A stretch of DNA of 64,000 nt, taken from positions 1 to 64,000 of the forward strand of contig NZ_JFZB01000012.1 in assembly GCF_000740785.1 (NCBI RefSeq), written 5' to 3'. Shown here in pieces: positions 53,795 through 61,430 of this stretch (position 1 is the stretch's first letter; each line of letters opens with the position of its first letter). Position numbers and translations under genes: made by a program. The notes under the pieces were generated by a model. It was not told the DNA's origin and did not search any database. It saw only the letters and a program-made list of their open reading frames with translations. The stretch comes from Paenirhodobacter enshiensis. Lineage in GTDB: Bacteria > Pseudomonadota > Alphaproteobacteria > Rhodobacterales > Rhodobacteraceae.

Positions 53795-54921
53795 CACGGA
53801 ACGAAGCGGCGTCCGACACGCTGGTGATCGGCGGTGGCGTGGTCGGAGCGGCGCTGGCCTGGGGGCTGGCGCGGGCGGGCGAGAGGGTCACGGTGCTCGA
53901 CGATGGCGACATCGTGCTGCGCGCCTCGCGCGGGAATTTCGGGCTGGTCTGGGTGCAGTCGAAGGGCGCGAACATGTTCGACTATGCCCGCTGGACCCGG
54001 CGCTCGGCCGATCTGTGGCCGGAGTTCGCGGCGATGATCGGCGAAGAGACCGACCTCGATCTGGCCTATGAGAAACCCGGCGGGATGCATTTCATGCTCT
54101 CGGAAACCGAGCTCGAAGCCGCGCGTGCCCGCAATTTCGCGATGAAGGACGTGACCGGCCCCGACGATTACGGCGCCGAGATCGTCGACCGGCACGAGCT
54201 CGACAAGATCTTCCCGGGCCTTGGCCCGGATGTCATCGGCGGATCCTACGGCCATCACGACGGCCATGTGAACCCGTTGAAATTGCTGCGCGGTCTGCAT
54301 ATCGCGATGGAGGCGCGCGGGGTGCGCTACGTCTCGAACGCGCGGGTCGAAAGCGTGGCGAAGGACGGCGCGGGCTTCGCCGCCGAGACGGCGAAGGGCC
54401 GGTTCAGCGCGGCGAAGGTGGTCCTCGCCGCCGGTCACGGCACGACCGAGCTCGCCCCCGCGCTCGGCCTCGACATGCCGCTGCGCCCCGAGAAGGGTCA
54501 GATCCTGGTGACCGAGCGCTGCGCGACGCGGCTGTTGCCGATGCCCACCCATGTGCTGCGCCAGACCGACGAGGGCACCGTCCTGATCGGCGACAGCCAC
54601 GAGAACACCGGCTATTCGACCGCCTCCTACACCCCGGTGCTGACCGACATCGCGCGCCATGCGCTGCGCTGCTTCCCGGCGCTCGCCGCGCTGAAGGTGG
54701 TGCGCAGCTGGGGCTGCGTGCGCGTCCTCAGCCCCGACGGCTGCCCGGTCTATCACGCCTCGGAAACCTGCCCCGGCGCCTTCGCCATCGCCTGCCATTC
54801 GGGCGTCACCCTGGCCGCCGCCCATGCGATGGAGCTGGCGGGCGTGATCGCCTCGGGCTCTTTCGGCGACCGTTTCGCCGCCTTCCACCCACGGAGATTT
54901 TCCCATGCCCAAGCGCATTGA
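53791..54921 (+). CDS. FAD-dependent oxidoreductase (DAO/glycine-oxidase-like)
   Basis: This 376-residue flavoprotein of the DAO family has the dinucleotide motif LVIGGGVVGAALAWGLARAG (G14-G16-G19). A conserved RGNFGLVWVQSKGAN segment near residue 49 and the closing FAIACHSGVTLAAAHAMELAG near residue 330 are also present. It should oxidise a C-N bond of the compound brought in by the importer. ATGA links it to the permease gene, and it overlaps the ferredoxin-like gene by 17 bp. It is separate from the second DAO-family subunit three genes on, so the operon has two distinct amine oxidases. Confidence 0.85.
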   Translation: MTRNEAASDTLVIGGGVVGAALAWGLARAGERVTVLDDGDIVLRASRGNFGLVWVQSKGANMFDYARWTRRSADLWPEFAAMIGEETDLDLAYEKPGGMHFMLSETELEAARARNFAMKDVTGPDDYGAEIVDRHELDKIFPGLGPDVIGGSYGHHDGHVNPLKLLRGLHIAMEARGVRYVSNARVESVAKDGAGFAAETAKGRFSAAKVVLAAGHGTTELAPALGLDMPLRPEKGQILVTERCATRLLPMPTHVLRQTDEGTVLIGDSHENTGYSTASYTPVLTDIARHALRCFPALAALKVVRSWGCVRVLSPDGCPVYHASETCPGAFAIACHSGVTLAAAHAMELAGVIASGSFGDRFAAFHPRRFSHAQAH

Positions 54922-55210
54922 AACCGGCGGCGCGACCGTCACCTTCACCTTCGACGGGCGCCCGGTCACCGCGATCGCGGGCGACAGCGTGGCCTCGGCG
55001 CTGGCCGCGGCGGGCATCACCCGGCTGCGCGACAGCGTGGTCTCGGGCGCGCCGCGCGGCATCCATTGCATGATGGGGGCCTGTTTCGACTGTCTGGTCG
55101 AGATCGACGGCATCCCGAACCGGCAGGCCTGCATGACGCTGGCGGCCGAAGGCATGACCGTGCGCGCACAGCAGGGCGCGGTGAGCGTGAGCGAAGGAGG
55201 GCGGGCGTGA
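54905..55210 (+). CDS. [2Fe-2S] small subunit of opine-oxidase/HcnA-like dehydrogenase
   Basis: This 101-residue protein is a minimal ferredoxin-like subunit with C55, C60, C63 and C76 (C-x4-C-x2-C-x12-C, around HCMMGACFDCLVEIDG). Homologues are HcnA of hydrogen cyanide synthase and the gamma subunit of D-hydroxyproline dehydrogenases and octopine oxidases. It carries electrons between the two flavin subunits. It overlaps the preceding gene by 17 bp and touches the next by TGATG. Confidence 0.88.
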   Translation: MPKRIETGGATVTFTFDGRPVTAIAGDSVASALAAAGITRLRDSVVSGAPRGIHCMMGACFDCLVEIDGIPNRQACMTLAAEGMTVRAQQGAVSVSEGGRA

Positions 55211-56586
55211 TGCGCAGTGTCGACGTGGTGGTGATCGGCGCCGGCCCCGCGGGCATGTCCTGCGCGGTCGAGGCCTCGGCGGCCGGGCTTTCGGTTCTGG
55301 TGCTCGACGAGAACCCGGCGCCGGGCGGCCAGATCTGGCGCGGGATCGAGACCGCGACCGAGCGGCGCGGCCGCATCCTCGGCCCGGATTACGGCGCGGG
55401 CCGGACGGTGGCGCAGGCGTTCCGCGCGTCGAAGGCGGACTACCTCCCCTCGGCGCTGGTGTGGAACATCTCGACCGAAAAGGTGGTGGAGTATTCGCAT
55501 CGGGGCGCCTCGCATCAGGTGCAGGCGGGGGCCGTGGTCTCGGCCACCGGCGCGTTCGAGCGGCCGAACCCGCTGCCCGGCTGGACGCTGCCCGGTGTGA
55601 CCACCGTCGGCGCGTTGCAGATCTTGCTGAAATCCGCGGGGCTCGTCGAGGAAGACGCGGTTCTCGTCGGTTCCGGTCCGCTTCTGTGGCTGATGGCGGC
55701 GCAGCTCGTGGATGCCGGGGTGCCGCCGAAAGCGGTGGTCGAGACGACGCCGAAGGGCCGGGTGCTGGCGGCGCTGCGCCATCTGCCGCGCGCGCTCAGG
55801 GCGCGCGATTACCTGTGGAAGGGCCTCGCGCTGATGCGCAGGGTGAAGGCCGCGGGCGTGCCGGTGCATTCCCACGCGACCGGCATCCGGATCGAGGGCA
55901 AGGATCAGGCCGAGGCCGTCAGCTTCGCCGCGAACGGCCGTCGGGTGCGGATCGAGAGCGGCCATATCGCGCTTCATCACGGCGTCGTCCCGAACCAGCA
56001 GGTCACCCGGCTGATGCGCGCGGAACATGTCTGGGACGCCAGCCAGATGTGCTTCCGCCCGGTGCTGAGCGACATGGGCGAGACCTCGGTCGCGGGGCTG
56101 TTCGTCGCGGGCGACGGCACCGGGATCGGCGGCGCGAAGGCGGCCGCGCTGCAGGGCCGGCTGCTCGGCCTGCGTCTCGCGGCCCGCGCCGGGCGCTCCG
56201 TCGCCCCGGAGCGGATCGAACGGCTCTCGGCCGGCCTCGCGCGCGAGGGCTCGGTCCGGCCGTTCCTCGAAGCGCTTTACGCCCCGCCCGCCTGGATCAA
56301 TGCCCCCGAGGACGCCACCATCGTGTGCCGCTGCGAGGAGATCACCGCCGGTCAGGTGCGCGCCGCCGTCGATCTGGGCGCGCCCGGCCCCAATCAGGTG
56401 AAATCCTATCTGCGTTCGGGCATGGGACCGTGTCAGGGCCGGGTGTGCGGCCTTCTGGTGTCGCAGATCATCGCCGCGAAGCGCGGTCTGCCGCCGCAGA
56501 AGGACGATTATTACCGTATCCGCCCGCCGATGAAGCCCCTGCCGCTGACCGAGCTGGCCGCCTACCGGCCGGAGGGCGCGAAGTGA
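55210..56586 (+). CDS. FAD/NAD(P)-type alpha subunit with C-terminal iron-sulfur domain (OoxA/HcnB-like)
   Basis: This 458-residue protein has the FAD motif VVVIGAGPAGMSCAVEASAAG (G10-G12-G15) and a second nucleotide-binding fold at GALQILLKSAGLVEEDAVLVGSGP near residue 136. A C-terminal BFD-like [2Fe-2S] domain has CRCEEITAGQVRAAVD near residue 376 and GMGPCQGRVCGLLV near residue 409. This is the octopine/nopaline oxidase subunit A and HcnB layout. The ATG at 55210 shares a base with the previous stop; a GTG three bases earlier is an alternative. With its partners it should form a membrane-linked heteromeric dehydrogenase. Confidence 0.88.
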   Translation: MRSVDVVVIGAGPAGMSCAVEASAAGLSVLVLDENPAPGGQIWRGIETATERRGRILGPDYGAGRTVAQAFRASKADYLPSALVWNISTEKVVEYSHRGASHQVQAGAVVSATGAFERPNPLPGWTLPGVTTVGALQILLKSAGLVEEDAVLVGSGPLLWLMAAQLVDAGVPPKAVVETTPKGRVLAALRHLPRALRARDYLWKGLALMRRVKAAGVPVHSHATGIRIEGKDQAEAVSFAANGRRVRIESGHIALHHGVVPNQQVTRLMRAEHVWDASQMCFRPVLSDMGETSVAGLFVAGDGTGIGGAKAAALQGRLLGLRLAARAGRSVAPERIERLSAGLAREGSVRPFLEALYAPPAWINAPEDATIVCRCEEITAGQVRAAVDLGAPGPNQVKSYLRSGMGPCQGRVCGLLVSQIIAAKRGLPPQKDDYYRIRPPMKPLPLTELAAYRPEGAK

Positions 56587-57731
56587 CCCCGGCCGAGGCC
56601 GGCCGCTCCGCCGATCTGCTGGTCATCGGCGGCGGCATTCATGGCTGTTCGACCGCGTTTCATGCCGCGCAGCGCGGGCTGAAGGTCATCGTGATCGAGA
56701 AAGACAGCGTGGCGCGCCATGCCTCGGGCGTGAACGCGGGCGGGGTGCGCCGGCTCGGCCGCGCGCTGCCGGAGATCCCGATTTCCGAACGCTCGATGCA
56801 GATCTGGTATGGCATCGCCGATCTGCTCGACGACGATTGCGGCTTTCAGGTCGCGCCACAGATCAAGGTGTGCGAGACGGAAGAAGAGCTTGACCGGATG
56901 CGGGCGCGCGCGGCCTCGGTCCGGGCGATGGGGTTCGGGCATGAGGTGATCCTCGATCAGGCCGAGCTGCGGAGCTATCTGCCCGCGGTCGCACCTCATG
57001 CGGTGGGCGCGCTCGCCTCGCTGCGCGACGGGTTCGCGCAGCCCTACCGCACCACCTTCGCCTTTCAGCGCAAGGCGCAGTCGCTCGGCGTGCGGTTCCA
57101 CGAGGGCCTTGCCGCCCAAAGGGTCAGCCGCGAGGGCCGGGACTGGATCGTCGACACCGCCGAGGGGCGGTTCCGCGCGCCCGTCCTGCTCAACGCCGCC
57201 GGCGCCTGGGGCGGAGAGATCGCCGCGCAGCTCGGCGAGCGCGCCCCCGTCGAGGCCATCGCGCCGATGATGATCGTCACCGCGCGGCTGCCGCATTTCT
57301 GCGATGCCGTGGTGGGCGCCGCCGGCCGGCCCTTGTCGTTCAAGCAGATGCCGAACGGCACGGTGGTGATCGGCGGCGGCATCCGCGGAAATGCGGACCC
57401 GCGCACGAACCTGTCGGAAATCCTGTTCCCCGCGCTTCAGCGCACCGCCGAGACCGCGGCCGACCTGTTCCCGATCATGCGCGGCGCGACCATCGTGCGC
57501 AGCTGGTCGGGGGTCGAGGGGCGGATGCCCGACGACATCCCGGTGATCGGCCCCTCGGCCCGGCACGAGGGGCTGTTCCACGAATTCGGCTTCTCGGCGC
57601 ACGGGTTCCAGATGGGGCCGGGCACCGGTGCGATCATGGCCGAGCTGATCGCCACCGGACAGACCGACGCACCGCTCGCGCCCTTCTCCATCGCGCGTTT
57701 CGCAAGCCAAGATGCCAGCACAACACATTGA
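56583..57731 (+). CDS. FAD-dependent catalytic beta subunit (OoxB/SoxB/HcnC-like)
   Basis: This 382-residue DAO-family flavoprotein begins with LLVIGGGIHGCSTAFHAAQRG (G16-G18-G21) and has SVARHASGVNAGGVRRLGR near residue 45. It ends with FSAHGFQMGPGTGAIMAELIA. It should be the substrate-oxidising subunit of the three-part dehydrogenase. GTG at 56583 is used as start (GTGA overlap with the previous gene); no better ATG exists before the glycine motif. Likely substrates are imino acids, opines or D-amino acids, because the products of such enzymes are imines, which the downstream RidA would hydrolyse. Confidence 0.87.
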   Translation: MTPAEAGRSADLLVIGGGIHGCSTAFHAAQRGLKVIVIEKDSVARHASGVNAGGVRRLGRALPEIPISERSMQIWYGIADLLDDDCGFQVAPQIKVCETEEELDRMRARAASVRAMGFGHEVILDQAELRSYLPAVAPHAVGALASLRDGFAQPYRTTFAFQRKAQSLGVRFHEGLAAQRVSREGRDWIVDTAEGRFRAPVLLNAAGAWGGEIAAQLGERAPVEAIAPMMIVTARLPHFCDAVVGAAGRPLSFKQMPNGTVVIGGGIRGNADPRTNLSEILFPALQRTAETAADLFPIMRGATIVRSWSGVEGRMPDDIPVIGPSARHEGLFHEFGFSAHGFQMGPGTGAIMAELIATGQTDAPLAPFSIARFASQDASTTH

Positions 57732-57770
57732 TTTCTCAACGCTTCAACCAACCTGAAAAGGAGACTCGGA

Positions 57771-58121
57771 ATGACCGAGATCAAGCGTCATCTGCCCACC
57801 CGCATCAATCATCGCGTCGTCGAGGTGAACGGAATGCTGCATTTCGGCGGCCTCGTCGCCGATGATTTCAGCCTCGACATGAAGGGGCAGACCGAACAGA
57901 TCTGCGCCAAGATCGACGCGATCCTCGCGGGCCTTGGGTCGAGCAAGGACAAGCTCGTCACCGCGATGATCTACATCACCGATTTCGACCAGAAAGAGGG
58001 GATGAACGAGGCCTGGCTGAACTGGCTGCCGGCCGATCGGCTGCCGACCCGCGCCACCATCGGTGTCGCCGAACTCGGCAAGGGCGTGCTGATCGAGGTC
58101 GTGGTCTCGGCCGTGCGCTGA
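57771..58121 (+). CDS. RidA-family imine/enamine deaminase
   Basis: This 116-residue protein is of the RidA/YjgF family, which hydrolyses reactive enamine or imine intermediates to keto compounds. INHRVVEVNGMLHFGGLVADD near residue 14 and RLPTRATIGVAELGKGVLIEVVVSA at the end (with the active-site arginine in TRATIGVAEL and the late glutamate) are present. It is 39 bp after the beta-subunit gene with AAAAGGAGA as ribosome site, and is the last gene of the operon. It fits as the scavenger of imines made by the amine dehydrogenases. Confidence 0.9.
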   Translation: MTEIKRHLPTRINHRVVEVNGMLHFGGLVADDFSLDMKGQTEQICAKIDAILAGLGSSKDKLVTAMIYITDFDQKEGMNEAWLNWLPADRLPTRATIGVAELGKGVLIEVVVSAVR

Positions 58122-58153
58122 GGCCGCCGCCCTGCCCCGAGGATCTGTATCGC

Positions 58154-58192
58154 GCCGCCCGGTCCCCGCGCAGGGACCGGGCGGCTGTCTGT
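58154..58192 (+). terminator. Strong hairpin terminator after the RidA gene
   Basis: A perfect 13-bp stem (GCCGCCCGGTCCC at 58154-58166 with its complement at 58173-58185) has a six-base loop and is followed by TGTCTGT. It ends the importer-oxidase operon and separates it from the cyclohexanecarboxylate cluster. Confidence 0.85.
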
Positions 58193-58219
58193 AATCCCCC
58201 CTCCCCCCGCAAAACGGCG

Positions 58220-58254
58220 TTGACCGATATGAGTAAATATATTTACTTATATCG
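58220..58254. promoter_or_regulatory. 30-bp palindromic operator and promoter before the MDR-badK pair
   Basis: CGATATGAGTAAATA at 58225-58239 is followed at once by TATTTACTTATATCG at 58240-58254. The arms are complementary at 14 of 15 positions. A TTGACC -35-like element at 58220 leads into it, so the dyad covers the spacer and -10 region. The ribosome site GGGGAGGAGA follows directly. MarR regulators such as the BadR-like protein encoded 1.6 kb away bind dyads of this type; repression at this site is inferred. Confidence 0.75.
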
Positions 58255-58268
58255 GGGAGGAGACAATC

Positions 58269-59126
58269 ATGCGGGCGATTACCCTGACCACACGCGGCGC
58301 GGCGGGTGTCGCACTGCGCGAAATTCCCCGGCCCGCGGAGCTGCCGGGCCATGTGCGGGTGCGGATGCTGACGGCCTCGGTCAACCGGGTCGACCTGTAC
58401 ATGCGCGACAGCGGGGCGGGTATCACACACAGGCTGCCGCAGGTGATGGGAGTCGATGGCGCGGGCGAGGTGATCTCCGCGCCCGCGGACAGCGGGCTTG
58501 CGCCGGGCACACGGGTTGTCCTCTATCCGGCGGTCTTCTGCGGTCTGTGCCGGGCCTGCCTCTCGGGCGAACAGGCGCTGTGTCATCACGTCCGCATTCT
58601 GGGCGAGCATCGTGACGGCACTTTCGCCGAGGAAATCTCCGTCCCGGTGCGGGCCGTGCTGCCTGTTCCCCCCGAAGCGGATCCCGTGCAGGCCGCGGTT
58701 CTGGGCGTGGCCTATCTGACCGCCTGGCGCATGGTCTTCGGCCCGGGCGCCGCGGCCGGGCCGGGCCGGACGGTGCTGGCGATGACGGGGGGCGAAGGGG
58801 CCGATCTGGTGGTCGATTCGGTGGGCGAGCGCAGCTGGCCCGCCTCGCTTCGCGCGGCCGCGCGCGGCGGCCATGTCGTCACCTGCGGCGCCACCACCGG
58901 CGGCCATCCCTCGGCCGAGATCCAGCGCCTCTTCGTGCGTCAGCTGAGCGTGCGCGGCTCGACCCTCGGCAGTGTCGAGGAGTTCCGCCGCCTGCTGCGC
59001 TGCTGGCTCGACGGTCGTCTGCTGCCGCGCATCGACAGTTGCTTTTCCCTGGCCGAGGTGCCGCGTGCCTTCGACCGTCTCGACGATCCGGCCCGTCTGG
59101 GCAAGATCGCGATCCGTATCGCCTGA
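58269..59126 (+). pseudogene. Zinc-type MDR alcohol dehydrogenase with apparent internal deletion of the NAD motif
   Basis: This 285-residue reading frame is a medium-chain dehydrogenase/reductase, about 55-60 residues shorter than its family. The N-terminal catalytic fold is intact, including the structural-zinc cysteines in FCGLCRACLSGEQALC (about residues 91-106). The sequence then runs from PGRTVL directly into AMTGGEGADLVVDSVG near residues 167-187. Relatives have the GxGxxG strand, helix and second strand between these points. The frame is kept. CGGTGCTGG at 58771-58779 marks the junction, which fits a deletion between short repeats. NAD binding should be lost, so the product is probably inactive. 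It heads the operon with the badK-like gene. Confidence 0.7.
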
Positions 59127-59134
59127 GAGGTTCC

Positions 59135-59908
59135 ATGCCCGATTTCATCCTGACCGAGACGCACGGCTCCGTGGGGCTGATCACCCTCAACCGCCCCGAG
59201 GCGCTGAACGCGCTGAGCCGGCAGATGACGGCAGAGCTGTCGCAGGCCGTCGCGGCGTTCGACGCCGACCCCGCGATCGCGGCGCTGGTCGTCACCGGCT
59301 CCGAGCGCGCCTTTGCCGCCGGGGCCGATATCCGCGAGATCAAGGACAAGACCTTTGCACAAGTCTGGGATGAAGAGTTCATCACCGCCACCTGGGAAGG
59401 GATCGCCCGGGTGCGCAAGCCGGTGATCGCCGCGGTCTCGGGCCATGCCATCGGCGGCGGCTGCGAGATCGCGCTGATGTGCGATATCGTCATCGCCTCG
59501 GAGACCGCGCGCTTCGCCCTGCCCGAGGCCACCATCGGCATCATCCCGGGCGCCGGCGGCACCCAGCGGCTGACCCGCATCGTCGGCAAGGCGGTGGCGA
59601 TGGACATGATCCTCACCGGACGCAGCCTGAGCGCGGCCGAGGCGCTGGCGCTTGGCGTGGTCAGCCGCGTGGTGCCTGCGGGCAGCCAGGTCGAGACCGC
59701 TCTGGAGATCGCCACCCGCCTCGCGGCGCAGTCGCGCCCGATCCTGCGCATCGCCAAGGAGGCGGTGAACCACGCCTACGAAACCCATCTTCAGGAGGGG
59801 ATCTACCTCGAACGGCGGTTGCTGTGGTCGACCTTCGCGCTCGAGGACCGGCACGAGGGCCTGACCGCTTTCGCCGAGCGCCGCGCGCCGCAATTCCGCA
59901 ACCGCTGA
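59135..59908 (+). CDS. badK: Cyclohex-1-ene-1-carboxyl-CoA hydratase-like enoyl-CoA hydratase
   Basis: This 257-residue crotonase-fold enzyme should hydrate a cyclic enoyl-CoA to the 2-hydroxy compound. The oxyanion-hole segments are AFAAGADIREIKD near residue 55 and AIGGGCEIALMCDIVIA near residue 106. The catalytic region is FALPEATIGIIPGAGGTQRL near residue 127. Phrasing such as FITATWEGIARVRKPVIAAVSG is close to Rhodopseudomonas BadK. It starts 9 bp after the deleted MDR gene with GAGAGG as ribosome site and ends 3 bp from the convergent badR-like gene. A general enoyl-CoA hydratase role cannot be excluded, but the surrounding badH-badI-aliB-aliA set supports the BadK call. Confidence 0.75.
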   Translation: MPDFILTETHGSVGLITLNRPEALNALSRQMTAELSQAVAAFDADPAIAALVVTGSERAFAAGADIREIKDKTFAQVWDEEFITATWEGIARVRKPVIAAVSGHAIGGGCEIALMCDIVIASETARFALPEATIGIIPGAGGTQRLTRIVGKAVAMDMILTGRSLSAAEALALGVVSRVVPAGSQVETALEIATRLAAQSRPILRIAKEAVNHAYETHLQEGIYLERRLLWSTFALEDRHEGLTAFAERRAPQFRNR

Positions 59909-59911
59909 TCG

Positions 59912-60427
59912 TCAGCCTTTTGCGTCATCGGCGTCGTGATCGGGGTCGATGGCGCGGAAATTGCCGATCATCTTGTCGAGGTAATGGATCATGTGGATCT
60001 TGTCCTCGGTCGAGAAGCCCTTCATCGCGTCATCGTAGTAATCCGCAATTACCGGGCGCATGTTCTCGTCCCACAGCGCCCGGCCCTTGGCCGTCAGCCG
60101 GATCAGCCGCGACCGGCTGTCGCTTTCGGAAACCGTGCGCTCGACGTAATTCATCGCTTCGAGGCGTGACAGAACACCCGCCAGATTCTGCCGGCTGACC
60201 AGCAGAAATGCCGCGAGATCGCCGACCGCCACCCCGCCCTGAGCCGAGCGCCGCGTCAGCGCCCCCAGCACCGCCCATTGCTGCGTGGTGATGCCGTGAT
60301 CTTCCAGTGCCCTTGTGCCAGTCTTATGCAACATATTTGCGCATTGATACAGGCGGAAGAACAGCCTGTTGCTCAGCTCCGGGGTAGAGTCGCGATAGGT
60401 TTCATCGTGTTGCGCCATGATCTGCAT
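59912..60427 (-). CDS. badR: MarR-family regulator (BadR-like)
   Basis: This 171-residue protein has the MarR winged-helix fold: dimer helix RLFFRLYQCANMLHKTGTRAL, then GITTQQWAVLGALTRR, the recognition helix LLVSRQNLAGVLSRLEAM, and the wing VERTVSESDSRSRLIRLTAKGRALW. In Rhodopseudomonas palustris the MarR protein BadR represses the cyclohexanecarboxylate genes and is relieved by a pathway CoA intermediate. Here it sits inside the same gene set, divergent from badH. ATG at 60427 follows a GGCGGGAT site; a second ATG three codons later is possible. The long palindrome before the MDR-badK pair is its likely target. Confidence 0.8.
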   Translation of the reverse strand: MQIMAQHDETYRDSTPELSNRLFFRLYQCANMLHKTGTRALEDHGITTQQWAVLGALTRRSAQGGVAVGDLAAFLLVSRQNLAGVLSRLEAMNYVERTVSESDSRSRLIRLTAKGRALWDENMRPVIADYYDDAMKGFSTEDKIHMIHYLDKMIGNFRAIDPDHDADDAKG

Positions 60428-60649
60428 GGTGATCCCGCCGCGAGGCGAGGTCAAGACCCGATGCGATGCTTTGTATGCGGGATGTGACGGAGCGGAAATT
60501 CGGAAATATAAAGGACAATATGTTGACACAACGGCGCGGTGTCTTCATCGTGATCCGCAGGGAGGCCGAACTTGGATTCGATCCCCCGGCCGGCGCGATG
60601 CGCCTCCGGGGGCGGAAGATTCGCGGCCCGCAGAACGGGAGGAAGACCA

Positions 60650-61420
60650 ATGCGCGGTTTGCAGGGAAAAGCGGTTGTGGTGACCGGAGGCGGCGGCGGG
60701 ATCGGCTCGGCCACCTGCCGGCGCTTTGCCGAGGAAGGGGCCCGCGTCGTCGTCGCCGACATCAGCGCCGAGGCCGCGGCCCGCGTCACCGACGAACTCC
60801 GTGCGAGCGGTGCCGATGCCGCTCAGATGGTCGTCGATCTGACCGATGCGGCCGCGACCGAGGCTGCCATCGCCCGTCTCGAGGCCGGCTTCGGCCCGGT
60901 CGACGTGCTGGTGAACAACGCCGGCTGGGATCTGTTCGTGCCGTTCCTGAAATCGGACCCGGATTACTGGACGAAGATCATCGACATCAACCTGCGCTCG
61001 GTGCTGAACATCACGCGCCCGGTGCTGGCCTCGATGGTGGCGCGCGGTGTCGCGGGGCGGGTGGTGTCGGTCGCCTCGGATGCGGGGCGGGTCGGATCCT
61101 CGGGCGAGTCGGTCTATGCCGCGTGCAAGGCCGGGGTCATCGCCTTCATGAAGACCCTCGCGCGCGAGCATTCGCGCCAGGGCATCCGCTTCAACGCGGT
61201 CTGCCCCGGGGTGACGGAAACCGCGATGCTGGAGGATTTCATGGCCGCGGCGGGCGACAAGGAAAAGCTGCGCACGGCCTTCGCGAAGGCCGTGCCGATG
61301 GGGCGCCTCGGCCGGCCCGAGGATCTGCCGGGCGCGATTGCCTTTCTTGCCAGCGACGACGCGGCCTTCATCACCGGGCAGGTGATTTCGGTCTCGGGCG
61401 GGCTGACGATGCACGGCTGA
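60650..61420 (+). CDS. badH: 2-Hydroxycyclohexanecarboxyl-CoA dehydrogenase
   Basis: This 256-residue short-chain dehydrogenase closely matches BadH, which oxidises 2-hydroxycyclohexane-1-carboxyl-CoA to the 2-keto compound with NAD+. The NAD motif is TGGGGGIGSATCRRFAEEGA at 12-31, NNAGWD at 89-94, and S143, Y156 and K160 are the catalytic residues. SDAGRVGSSGESVYAACKAG and the ending ITGQVISVSGGLTMHG are almost word for word BadH. The ATG after CGGGAGGAAG is chosen over an upstream in-frame ATG lying in the promoter region. It begins the badH-badI-aliB-aliA operon; the 222 bp upstream, shared with badR, contain a TTGACA at 60523. Confidence 0.92.
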   Translation: MRGLQGKAVVVTGGGGGIGSATCRRFAEEGARVVVADISAEAAARVTDELRASGADAAQMVVDLTDAAATEAAIARLEAGFGPVDVLVNNAGWDLFVPFLKSDPDYWTKIIDINLRSVLNITRPVLASMVARGVAGRVVSVASDAGRVGSSGESVYAACKAGVIAFMKTLAREHSRQGIRFNAVCPGVTETAMLEDFMAAAGDKEKLRTAFAKAVPMGRLGRPEDLPGAIAFLASDDAAFITGQVISVSGGLTMHG

Positions 61421-61430
61421 GGAGAGCGCC

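Noticed and set aside
53752-56028. 758-aa minus-strand frame opposite the oxidase operon
   Set aside because: It is a shadow frame over three well-supported flavoprotein and ferredoxin genes.
58269-59126. Frameshift as the cause of the short MDR protein
   Set aside because: Residues on both sides of the junction match the family in the same frame, so a deletion in multiples of three, not a frameshift, explains the loss.
60330-60350. Palindrome-like CAACATATTTG within the badR-like coding region as an operator
   Set aside because: It lies inside the gene, lacks the arms of the 30-bp palindrome and has no promoter near it.
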